From Promethearchaeota archaeon Loki_b31 (GTDB lineage: Archaea > Asgardarchaeota > Lokiarchaeia > Sigyniarchaeales > SOKP01), in contig NJBI01000021.1 in NCBI GenBank assembly GCA_005222975.1, positions 1 to 51,249 of the forward strand: a stretch of DNA of 51,249 bases, written 5' to 3'. The notes below the pieces were generated by a model that saw only the letters and a program-made list of their open reading frames with translations, was not told where the DNA came from and made no database searches. How positions within the stretch are numbered: the stretch's first letter is position 1; every line of letters starts with the position of its first letter. Shown here one piece after another: positions 1 to 7,893 of the stretch. A program made the translations under genes and the position numbers.

Positions 1-1
1 T

Positions 2-274
2 GAAATAGAAAAGAATAGATTAAAATCCTTAACAGAAAGACTACAGGGTTTAGGTCCGATCCAATTAGAATTATTAGCAAATATTCGGGCTTTTAAAGAT
101 TATTTTTATAATCATTTGTGGGAACTTATGAACAGGTTTTTTGTTAATCGAGTGCGTAGCAAATTTTTTAAGCACATTTCGCAGAAATACAAAGAGTTAA
201 GGAAAGAGCACAAAGTTAAAGAATTTTGGATGGAAAAACAAAAGGAACTAATAAAAAAAAAAAACTATGAATGA
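2..274 (+). CDS. C-terminal end of an unknown protein (5' end outside window)
   Basis: An open frame enters from the left edge and ends at TGA 272-274. About 90 residues are visible; they are Lys/Glu-rich and probably helical, with a strongly charged tail. The last codons overlap the ATG of the next gene by 8 bases, so the two genes are very likely co-transcribed and translationally coupled. A RecB-family nuclease follows, so a DNA-processing partner such as a helicase is possible, but nothing in the visible part shows it. Function not recognised. Confidence 0.6.
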   Translation, partial: EIEKNRLKSLTERLQGLGPIQLELLANIRAFKDYFYNHLWELMNRFFVNRVRSKFFKHISQKYKELRKEHKVKEFWMEKQKELIKKKNYE

Positions 275-2987
275 CAATAATGAATTAAATTGTCGTAAGG
301 ATAAAAGATGTCATAGCAATTTAAATAATAATGAATTTGAGGATAGTTTTATAGCTTTAACTGATAAAAAAATAATGGATGCTGATAATAATTCCGAACC
401 TGTTGATACTTTTTACATCCAACTCGATAGAAAAATCATTTCAAACGAACTTATACAACGCGATGTTAAGGGCAGACAATTTTCGCATGGCGAACAATTC
501 TTCAATTTTTTATATCTTCCCGATAAAATGACAAGTTTTCCGACTGAAATTAAAAATCGTTTGGAGAAATATTTTGAGTATTTGCTAACTACCGAGGATC
601 AAACTCTTGGAATTTACAACACCGATTCAAAGGTTTTTTCATGCTCGGATTTCCAGATTAAATACCTCCAACGAGGTCATCTTAGGGACGTTTATTTTGA
701 ACTTATAGATGATGAATTTATTAAAGAAGTTTCTCTTGATTCTGATGATTTGCCCCCTTATTTCAAGAACTTGTTTAATAAAACGGAGATAATTGAGAGA
801 TATATGGTTGAAAGTGAAGAACTTAATAGAGATCGCCACGATAGGCTAGAGAAATTATTATTGAACGATCTTGATAATGTTTTTGCTATTGAGCCTCCCG
901 TCTTTAACAAATCCGTTTCAATTGCGGGGCATATCGACTTTCTCTCGTTTAGTTTTAGAACTGAAAGATTTCGCCTTCAAATTAGCGATTACAAACCTGT
1001 AGACGCAGGTAGAGAATATGAATTTGTTAAATCTTTACCACAACTTTGTATGTACGCTTTGCTTTTAAATAGAATATTAAATGTTACAGATTCAGATTTA
1101 TTAGAATGCGTAATGTTTAACAAACATAAAGCAATTATTTTTAAACCTAATTTAATTAAAGTTCTACCCGAAATATTAGCCCCACATTACAATTTAGCAA
1201 GATTTGGGCAAGATCCAATAGATTTCCTCGGAAATGTTCGAGATTACATGTATCTCGATTGGGTGCTTTTATCGGGTTTAGAATCTCTTTATCAACCGCC
1301 TATGAATCGATTTAATACTATTGAATTAGAATTATTAAACGCTTTAAATTTAGACCTAAACGGTGGTGTTAACGATATTGCCCTCAGCCTAAACAATATA
1401 GCTCTTTTCCTAAAAAATAATTTATCATCTATCACTCCAGAGCAATCCGATTGTCTTGATAGTATTTTAACTTCCGTACAAATTTTATTAAATCAATCTA
1501 TTAAACCAGATGATTTATTTTATGAATTTTTTACAACTTATGATTTTAATCCAGATATATGGGAAACCTCTTTACCATCATCGTGCCATTCAAATTTAAG
1601 AATACTTTTAAAAATTAATAAATTGAAAATTGTTTTCTTAAGACTAAAATTCAAAATTGCGGGATATCAGTATTATACACTCGTTGCCCTTTATTCTTTG
1701 GAAAGAGCAACTAACAGCCAATTAACGTTTACTTTAATAAATTCTTTTGGATTTTCGAATTTAATATCAGGTATTACTTTTAATTTTTTAGATTCTCTTA
1801 TTAAAAAAAAGTTTATTGAGAAATTTGATGACAAATTTTATATTTTAACTAAAAAAGGAAGATTATTACTTTTTAATTTAAATGTAAAAAAAGATTTAAA
1901 TGTCTTGTTTGAGCGAAATTACTTATTATTAAAAAAAAGGTTTTATGCTCTTGAGATTTTAAAATACCTATATATAAATCATCGAAACGATGCATTAACA
2001 AATGAAATTAAGTCCAATATTCGTTCTAATATTAAGGGAAAAAATAATAGTTGTCTTGATCAGAACACATTAGACATAAATATCGCCTTTTTGATTGATT
2101 ATCAATTTATAAATAAATTAGGTTATTGTAATCCTGTTGTTGATCTTATTTTCAACTGTGATAGAACTGATTTAAGAGTTATTCCCTCTGAAATAAAATT
2201 TCTTGACGATATTTTGATAGCAATTCATTCTATGGATTTTGCCCGATTTTCATATATTTTTGATTATATAAATTCCATTAATAATAAAAATTCTCCACCT
2301 AATATTCTTTCTCATTCTTTAGATAAATTACTTTCTAATAATTTTATAGAGAAGCAAAATTCTTTCTATTTTTTAACTAAAAAAGGTGTAGATTATTTTA
2401 TAGAAAAAGATCTTCAAAATAATAGTGAATTGAAGTTTTTTTATAACATTAAAGATTTTGAAGATTATTATAAATATACTCTTTCTATTTTGGTTATAAT
2501 TAAAAATTATAACTTAATATCTCTTGCAAAAATTCAGAGAAAAATTAAATCTCAAAACCTAACTTCAAAATATGGTATTGTAAGTAAAGCTGCTCTTTTG
2601 ATTAACTTAAAAGCATTAATTACCATGGAATATATCTCAAAGGGTTCTAACTATCCATATCAATATTATTTAACTGATTCAGGAAATGATTTATTTAAGA
2701 AATCTGAATTTACATCTCTTATCAAAGGTATTAAACTTGATGATGTTGTACCAACTTTAGAAGAAATTCAAAATTTGAGACCTAAAATTAATGTCATTTT
2801 AAAATTTATTTCCTCTATAGAGAAACCTTCTTATATTATTATTCTTAAATCTATGAAAAGTTTCAAAATTAAAGAAAGCGAATTTAATTCTTTAATTGGT
2901 TTTTTAAAACGATGCAATTTTATAGAATTTCAAAACCATCTTTATATTTTAACTGAAGAGGGTAAAGAATATTTAAATAATTATTGA
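267..2987 (+). CDS. RecB-family PD-(D/E)XK nuclease with multiple winged-helix modules
   Basis: 906 residues. The N-terminal third carries the RecB/Cas4-type nuclease signature in order: His191 in RHDRLEKLL, Asp224 in GHIDFLSF, Asp241-x-Lys243 in ISDYKP, and Gln259-x3-Tyr263 in PQLCMYALL. These are the metal ligands and the QxxxY motif of that family. The rest is not nuclease. It holds repeated winged-helix-like units, each closing with a wing of the type Y-x-L-T-x-x-G near residues 524, 701, 799 and 892. The ATG overlaps the stop of the upstream gene, which supports this start. The gene is very AT-rich, especially in its second half. A DNA end-processing or defence role is inferred only; no Cas or restriction genes are visible. 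Confidence 0.7.
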   Translation: MNDNNELNCRKDKRCHSNLNNNEFEDSFIALTDKKIMDADNNSEPVDTFYIQLDRKIISNELIQRDVKGRQFSHGEQFFNFLYLPDKMTSFPTEIKNRLEKYFEYLLTTEDQTLGIYNTDSKVFSCSDFQIKYLQRGHLRDVYFELIDDEFIKEVSLDSDDLPPYFKNLFNKTEIIERYMVESEELNRDRHDRLEKLLLNDLDNVFAIEPPVFNKSVSIAGHIDFLSFSFRTERFRLQISDYKPVDAGREYEFVKSLPQLCMYALLLNRILNVTDSDLLECVMFNKHKAIIFKPNLIKVLPEILAPHYNLARFGQDPIDFLGNVRDYMYLDWVLLSGLESLYQPPMNRFNTIELELLNALNLDLNGGVNDIALSLNNIALFLKNNLSSITPEQSDCLDSILTSVQILLNQSIKPDDLFYEFFTTYDFNPDIWETSLPSSCHSNLRILLKINKLKIVFLRLKFKIAGYQYYTLVALYSLERATNSQLTFTLINSFGFSNLISGITFNFLDSLIKKKFIEKFDDKFYILTKKGRLLLFNLNVKKDLNVLFERNYLLLKKRFYALEILKYLYINHRNDALTNEIKSNIRSNIKGKNNSCLDQNTLDINIAFLIDYQFINKLGYCNPVVDLIFNCDRTDLRVIPSEIKFLDDILIAIHSMDFARFSYIFDYINSINNKNSPPNILSHSLDKLLSNNFIEKQNSFYFLTKKGVDYFIEKDLQNNSELKFFYNIKDFEDYYKYTLSILVIIKNYNLISLAKIQRKIKSQNLTSKYGIVSKAALLINLKALITMEYISKGSNYPYQYYLTDSGNDLFKKSEFTSLIKGIKLDDVVPTLEEIQNLRPKINVILKFISSIEKPSYIIILKSMKSFKIKESEFNSLIGFLKRCNFIEFQNHLYILTEEGKEYLNNY

Positions 2988-3042
2988 GATATTATTTTTA
3001 AAAAAAGAAAAGTTGAATTTTTAGACTTTTAATATTTTTAAA

Positions 3043-3564
3043 TTAAATTTCAGATTTAATCAAACTGATTATATCATAACCTTCTAATTTGTCTCGACCA
3101 TGTAAACTACCTGTAAGCTCAATAACAAATGCAATCCCAGCTACGCTTCCACCTGCCTTTTCTATTAGATTGCAAGCTGCTTTTGCAGTTCCTCCAGTTG
3201 CTAATAAATCATCAAATAATAACACTTTTTCACCTTCTTCAACGGCATCCTTATGCATTTCAATAGTGTCAGTGCCATATTCAAGTTCATAAGTCTCACT
3301 AATCGTCTCAGCCGGTAACTTTCCTGGTTTTCGTATCAAAACGAATCCAGCATCCAATTTATACGCTAAAACGCCACCCCACACATAGCCTCTAGCTTCG
3401 ACAGCACAAACCTTCTTGATTCCTTTGTCTTTAAAATGATTTATTAGTCTGTCACATGACTCTTTAAAAGAAGCATGAACCTTACACAAAGTTGTGACAT
3501 CTTTAAATTGAATTCCTTTTACTGGAAAATCTGGGACATTCCTTATATAATCTTCTAAATTCAA
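3043..3564 (-). CDS. apt: adenine phosphoribosyltransferase
   Basis: Converts adenine and PRPP to AMP in cytoplasmic purine salvage. The 173-residue length is normal for APRT. The N-terminus (DYIRNVPDFPVKGIQFKD) matches the family hood region, followed by the substrate loop around VEARGYVWGG and the PRPP-binding signature VLLFDDLLATGGTA near residues 113-126. The start is TTG at 3564-3562: an in-frame stop lies just upstream and no ATG is available, while homologues begin at this position. It is divergent from the GTPase gene, with a 230-base AT-rich gap between them. Confidence 0.93.
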   Translation of the reverse strand: MNLEDYIRNVPDFPVKGIQFKDVTTLCKVHASFKESCDRLINHFKDKGIKKVCAVEARGYVWGGVLAYKLDAGFVLIRKPGKLPAETISETYELEYGTDTIEMHKDAVEEGEKVLLFDDLLATGGTAKAACNLIEKAGGSVAGIAFVIELTGSLHGRDKLEGYDIISLIKSEI

Positions 3565-3794
3565 ACTCTTTCAATTCCTTTTATTGTTAGTTTTAAATAT
3601 ATTATTATTTAAATTAATTAAAAATTATATTTAATTGAATCATCCATGCAATTAAAATCTAATAAATCGTATAATAATTAGAAAAAATTAAATAAACATT
3701 AATTTATAAAAAATATATTAGACGATTAAATATATTTAATATTAAATCAATTAACGCTTTATTTTAAACAGTAAAAGATTAACGGTGATATAAA
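3565..3794. promoter_or_regulatory. divergent intergenic region between apt and the GTPase gene
   Basis: This 230-base, extremely AT-rich gap must hold both divergent promoters. A TATA-like stretch at about 3728-3740 (AAATATATTTAAT) is suitably placed for the rightward gene. No clear operator, hairpin or small gene was seen. Promoter assignment is by position and composition only. Confidence 0.35.
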
Positions 3795-3797
3795 ATA
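3784..3797 (+). promoter_or_regulatory. ribosome-binding site GGTGAT with near-cognate ATA start
   Basis: GGTGAT (3784-3789) is followed by five bases and then ATA (3795-3797). The same GGTGAT precedes the ATG of the SCP2 gene at 36492 by four bases. The TGA inside the motif (3786-3788) is an in-frame stop, so ATA is the only near-cognate codon that keeps the whole P-loop in the protein. Confidence 0.55.
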
Positions 3798-4748
3798 AAA
3801 GTACTCCTATTTGGCCCTGGTGGTGCGGGTAAAACTTCATTAATGCGGACTACTTGTTTAGGTTATAATTTCATGAAAGTGCTTAATCTGAAACCTACAA
3901 AAGGAATCTCGAGGGAAAATTTTATATTTAGGGGAATAATGGAACTTTCCATCTGGGATTTAGGAGGCCAAGAACTTTATATGGAAAGACATTTCTCGGA
4001 AAATAAGCGAGAGCTTGTATTTTCTGAAGTATCAGCTGCAGTTTTCATGGTTGATTCGGCAGCAGAAGAACCAAAACTAGAAGATACTTTTGGTAAATTC
4101 TTGAAATACCTTTTTGAATTTAGTCCTGAAGTAGGAAATGTATATGTCTTAATAAATAAAACTGATCTTCAAGAATCAAAGGAAGATGACATTTATGAAC
4201 TGTTAATTAAAGATCTTACAGATGATTTAAAAAGTAAAATTGCTTTTACACCCGTATCAGTAAAAGAGGGAAGTGCTCAACATCGATTGATCGAAATACT
4301 CGATTTCAAAATTCAACAGAACACATTAGCTTTACAAAGACTTGGGAAAATACGCCATTTATTAGACCAATTGAAGATCAATACACATTCAGAATTTCTT
4401 TTGTTTAACCAACCAGATGGTTTATTAATAGCATCCACAATAGGAAAATTTGAAAGTCCAAGTTTACAATTTATCAAATTCGAGATTGGTAGCTTAGATT
4501 CTAATATTTATCAAATTTTTTCAAAGATCATGGAACTTTCAGATTCTTCGATTTCTCCTTTAGAATTATCAACTGTTATATATGAGAGCGAACATAACTA
4601 TATTTTAGTGAAGGAAGTTAGCAATGGAACGGTACTGATGGTTGTTACAAAAGAGAAAACTATCGGAACTTTTAATGCGGTGATGAACGACTTAAACGGC
4701 GAAGATTTCCAAAATTTGAAAAAATTCCTTAGTAGGGACGACTTTTAA
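3795..4748 (+). CDS. Rag/Gtr-type small GTPase with roadblock-like C-terminal domain
   Basis: 317 residues if translation starts at ATA 3795. All GTPase motifs are present: G1 GPGGAGKTS (7-15), G2 Thr35, G3 WDLGGQ (54-59), G4 NKTD (121-124). After the G domain, residues of about 190-315 look like a roadblock/longin-type alpha-beta domain, as in RagA/Gtr1 and related Asgard GTPases. The first ATG (3843) lies inside the P-loop region, so starting there would remove G1 and kill nucleotide binding; the upstream ATA behind GGTGAT gives the expected MKVLLFG-type N-terminus. The 3' end overlaps the convergent unknown gene by 20 bases. A nucleotide switch role in membrane or nutrient signalling is inferred from the family, not shown. 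Confidence 0.8.
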   Translation: MKVLLFGPGGAGKTSLMRTTCLGYNFMKVLNLKPTKGISRENFIFRGIMELSIWDLGGQELYMERHFSENKRELVFSEVSAAVFMVDSAAEEPKLEDTFGKFLKYLFEFSPEVGNVYVLINKTDLQESKEDDIYELLIKDLTDDLKSKIAFTPVSVKEGSAQHRLIEILDFKIQQNTLALQRLGKIRHLLDQLKINTHSEFLLFNQPDGLLIASTIGKFESPSLQFIKFEIGSLDSNIYQIFSKIMELSDSSISPLELSTVIYESEHNYILVKEVSNGTVLMVVTKEKTIGTFNAVMNDLNGEDFQNLKKFLSRDDF

Positions 4749-5769
4749 TTAATTCTAAATCAATTTTATTAGAAAATATTGTTCTATTAGAATGTTCTTC
4801 AATAATGGAAAACAAATAATTGTTTGTATTTTTAATTACAGGCGTTATAAACAATAATTCTTCTTCGGGAAGGCATTTTTCAACTTTTTCGTTTAATACC
4901 TCTTTTTCAAAAAATTCTTTAATGTAAGTAATTCGGATGATGAGATCGTTGAATTCTTTTTTACTGTTATTCTTTACTAAAACTTCTATTTCCTGAAAAT
5001 TGTTAATAATATTTATATTCGTTATTTTAAATTGATCTTTTATTCCTAATTTTTGTTGAACAACTCTATCATAATCAAATAATCGAATTTTAGAAAACGA
5101 TTCATTTTGAGCGTTTATAACAATATGGTCAATATCGATTCCTTTAAATGTTAAATAAGAAATTGCTTTTTGCAATTTGAAAGAGGTCGCATCAGTTTGT
5201 TTAATTACCGATGAAAAATATTCCTCACAAGTAAGGTTAATTATAGCTTTTATTTCTTCTTTTATTTGATCTCCTTTTTTTATCTTATTGATTAATTTCT
5301 CCGTTTTAATAACTTCTAGTTTCGCAATTTCTGACTCGATTACATGATAAAGCGTATTTTCAAATTTGTCGATTAATTTTTTCGTTAATAAATTTAATAC
5401 TTCTCCCCCAAAAATATCCAAATCTGTTGGTAACACAAGTATCAACACAACTATTTCACCCAATTTTTGAAAAGACCCTGCTCTTCTTTTAACCCTCTTA
5501 GATTCAATAATAAATTTCTTCGCAAAATACATTTGATTACAGTATTCTAAATCGATTCGGTTAATTGTAGTTTTTTCTTTAAGTTCTAAAAACCAAATTG
5601 GATGGTATCTTATAAGACGCATTTTTCCCGAATCATCATCTAGCGACTTTTCTGGACAAATAAGAAGTGGGACATGGCCTATAGTCTCATCAAAATAAAA
5701 CAAAAGAGCCTCACACAATTCACTAAATGGACACTCTTTATTGGTGTTATTTGAGAGATTTTCTTTCAA
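4729..5769 (-). CDS. unknown protein, possible longin-like N-terminus
   Basis: 346 residues, no known catalytic motif. The N-terminal 130 residues (from about ALLFYFDETIGHVPLLICPE) alternate hydrophobic strands and helices in a way that recalls longin/roadblock folds. The middle is a Lys/Glu-rich helical stretch, and the last 110 residues look like a beta-sandwich (alternating strands with NNSKKEFNDLIIRITYI). The start is TTG 5769 behind GAGGATGAT. It lies 58 bases downstream of the hydrogenase large-subunit gene on the same strand, so it may be the last gene of that operon. It also overlaps the GTPase gene tail to tail. A role as a GTPase partner is only a guess from fold impression and position. 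Confidence 0.6.
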   Translation of the reverse strand: MKENLSNNTNKECPFSELCEALLFYFDETIGHVPLLICPEKSLDDDSGKMRLIRYHPIWFLELKEKTTINRIDLEYCNQMYFAKKFIIESKRVKRRAGSFQKLGEIVVLILVLPTDLDIFGGEVLNLLTKKLIDKFENTLYHVIESEIAKLEVIKTEKLINKIKKGDQIKEEIKAIINLTCEEYFSSVIKQTDATSFKLQKAISYLTFKGIDIDHIVINAQNESFSKIRLFDYDRVVQQKLGIKDQFKITNINIINNFQEIEVLVKNNSKKEFNDLIIRITYIKEFFEKEVLNEKVEKCLPEEELLFITPVIKNTNNYLFSIIEEHSNRTIFSNKIDLELIKSRPY

Positions 5770-5827
5770 TTTAAATCATCCTCTTCTTCATTAATTCAAT
5801 TACGATTAATTTTTGTGATTTTTATTG

Positions 5828-7129
5828 TTAATGAGAAGCGCACGATATGCAAGGATCAAATGCTCTTATCATTATTTGAATTTTTTCTTTGACAGAATCG
5901 ATATCTTCTTTTTCATATAGCTTTTTAGCATATTCAGTGATCATTTTGTTAAGAATAGGCAAATTTATTTCGGTTGCAATGAAAAGTTTTACTTGATCAA
6001 CGATTTTAGCTTTATTTAAATGATAATGATGCATTAGTATACCTCTTGGTGCTTCGATAACCCCTATTCCATTTGATTTTTTTATTGAGTTTAGTTGTTT
6101 AAGTTTTGTTTTACTTTTTAGTGAAGTAGTATTTAATATTTCAACACTTTTTTGAATTTCGTAATAACTTTCAATTAATTGTAAAAAGTTTAAAAATAAT
6201 AAATTGCTTTTCCATTTTTTTCCAAAATTGCTTATATATTTGGATATTTTATCTATCCCATAATTTTGATTTAACTTATAGCGCGCTATTGGTCCTGTTA
6301 AAATCTCATTTTTCGAATTTGACTTAAATGTAATCCCATAAAGATTAGAGTCTTTATCAAGATATTTTGAATAATTTTTCGCTTGAAAATCGTCGTAAGT
6401 TGTTTCATTTTGTTCAATTCTGAGGTCTCCTTCATACCTATCAAACCCCATATTATTTTTTAAGCCGAAATATATAGGATTAGAAAGATTAAATTCTGTA
6501 GGAGGATCAAAAGCAGAAAATAAATCTATAAAATTTTCAATTATAGTTTCTATGTAATAAATTCCCTTTTTTAGATATTTCTCCGTAAAAATTAAACTTT
6601 TTCGAGTAGGACTAAATATTAATCCTCCAGGAATCGGAGTAATTGGATGTAGCGCCCTTCCTCCTATTAACTTATTTATTTCTGAACCAATTTTTATTAA
6701 ATTAAAGACATTTGTCGTTAAATGAGGATTGTAATTAATTAAATTATAAGGTTCGTTAATTGTAGTATTAATTTTAAATATTTTTAATAAATCTGGAAAG
6801 GATTGGAAAAAATAATGCATAATGTGCGATTTTGTTAATTCTCCGGATAATAAAAATCTTCTGAGCAAAATTGATTGGTGTGATGGTTCTATTCCGTATA
6901 TATCTTCTATTGCTTTGCAACTTGCAATTGTTTGAGATGCGTAGCACAGTCCACAAATTCTAGATACTATTTTTGGAATATCTAATAACTTTTTGCCTAC
7001 TAATATATTTTCAAATCCTCTAAATACTGAAAAGTTCAATTCAGTTTGATAAATTTCATCATTTTTTAAATAAATGATTAAGTTTCCACAACCTTCTACC
7101 CTTGTGCATGCTTCTACAACTTTATCCAT
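5828..7129 (-). CDS. mvhA: [NiFe] hydrogenase large subunit (F420-non-reducing, group 3-like)
   Basis: 433 residues from ATG 7129, which overlaps the stop of the small-subunit gene as TGATG. The four nickel-binding cysteines are present: RICGLC (57-62) and DPCISC (425-430). The family RxEGH motif near the N-terminus reads RVEGC. The protein ends ...DPCISCASH followed directly by TAA, so the C-terminal peptide that maturation proteases normally remove after this histidine is absent. With the linked HdrA-MvhD and small subunit it should form a cytoplasmic Mvh-Hdr-type complex oxidising or producing H2. No FrhB-like F420 subunit is in the window. Confidence 0.88.
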   Translation of the reverse strand: MDKVVEACTRVEGCGNLIIYLKNDEIYQTELNFSVFRGFENILVGKKLLDIPKIVSRICGLCYASQTIASCKAIEDIYGIEPSHQSILLRRFLLSGELTKSHIMHYFFQSFPDLLKIFKINTTINEPYNLINYNPHLTTNVFNLIKIGSEINKLIGGRALHPITPIPGGLIFSPTRKSLIFTEKYLKKGIYYIETIIENFIDLFSAFDPPTEFNLSNPIYFGLKNNMGFDRYEGDLRIEQNETTYDDFQAKNYSKYLDKDSNLYGITFKSNSKNEILTGPIARYKLNQNYGIDKISKYISNFGKKWKSNLLFLNFLQLIESYYEIQKSVEILNTTSLKSKTKLKQLNSIKKSNGIGVIEAPRGILMHHYHLNKAKIVDQVKLFIATEINLPILNKMITEYAKKLYEKEDIDSVKEKIQIMIRAFDPCISCASH

Positions 7130-7893
7130 CAAACCTTCCCTCCTACATGTGATTTTGAGAACCTATAATATATCCCTTTATATTTTCTTAAATCTTTAGA
7201 AAGGTTAAAAAGGCTTAAGAAATTGATTAAATTCGAGGTAAACCCCTTTGAAACAGGACCTAAACATCCTTCACAGGGTAATCCTTGATTTATACAGAGA
7301 TGATCGCAGCCCTCTCGAGTAACAGGACCTAAACATAAAATCCCATCGTTCAAAAAACACGATAAATTTTCTTCCGGAAAACGAATTTCATCGTTTCTTG
7401 GAACAATCTTTTCTATTGTTAATGGTAAATCTAATTTTGCGTGGTTTTTTAAAGGACAAGTAGAACACATATTTTTTAAGCTTAGCTTGATTTTTTTGTT
7501 CTCAACTAACCTCAATAAACAATTTCCTAAAAGTATGGACGGAGGAGGACATCCAGGTATAATACCATCAACTTCTACAAACTTTGAAATAGGATACGAT
7601 TCTTTTTTATTTGAGAGACTAAGGATCCCCCCAAATGCTGAGCATGTACCTAATGCATATAGTTTTTTTGCATTTTTTCGTATTTCTTGAAGATATTTAA
7701 TTTGATTCTTTTCGGATACACACCCCTCTATTAGCGCTACATCGCATTCTTTGATCTCTAAATTGTCAGATATAAATGGAAAATATTCGATCTTCGTTCT
7801 CTCAAGAAATTGTGGAAATATATCTAGCGATATTAATGCTGATATACATCCAGTACAAGATGTCAAAGAGGCAATTAAAAATTTAAGCCTCAC
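7129..7893 (-). CDS. mvhG: [NiFe] hydrogenase small subunit (electron-transfer Fe-S subunit)
   Basis: 254 residues. It carries the proximal-cluster cysteines (SCTGC, residues 12-16; LGTCSAFGG; PGCPPP) and a Cys-rich C-terminal part (CSTC, GCDHLC, CEGC) for further [4Fe-4S] clusters. This is the small subunit of a group 3-type hydrogenase, passing electrons from the Ni-Fe site to the HdrA-MvhD protein. The start is GTG 7893 behind GGAGGAT with good spacing; it overlaps the end of the hdrA gene by 11 bases and its stop overlaps the start of the large subunit. The three genes are therefore one tightly coupled operon. Confidence 0.88.
   Translation of the reverse strand: MRLKFLIASLTSCTGCISALISLDIFPQFLERTKIEYFPFISDNLEIKECDVALIEGCVSEKNQIKYLQEIRKNAKKLYALGTCSAFGGILSLSNKKESYPISKFVEVDGIIPGCPPPSILLGNCLLRLVENKKIKLSLKNMCSTCPLKNHAKLDLPLTIEKIVPRNDEIRFPEENLSCFLNDGILCLGPVTREGCDHLCINQGLPCEGCLGPVSKGFTSNLINFLSLFNLSKDLRKYKGIYYRFSKSHVGGKV

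Noticed and set aside
267..2987. CRISPR-associated Cas4 assignment for the RecB-family nuclease
   Set aside because: Cas4 proteins are short and have an Fe-S Cys set. Neither holds here, and no repeats or cas genes are visible.
3843..4748. GTPase-like gene as a P-loop-less protein starting at ATG 3843
   Set aside because: The P-loop is encoded in frame directly upstream behind a good ribosome-binding site, so the upstream start is far more likely.
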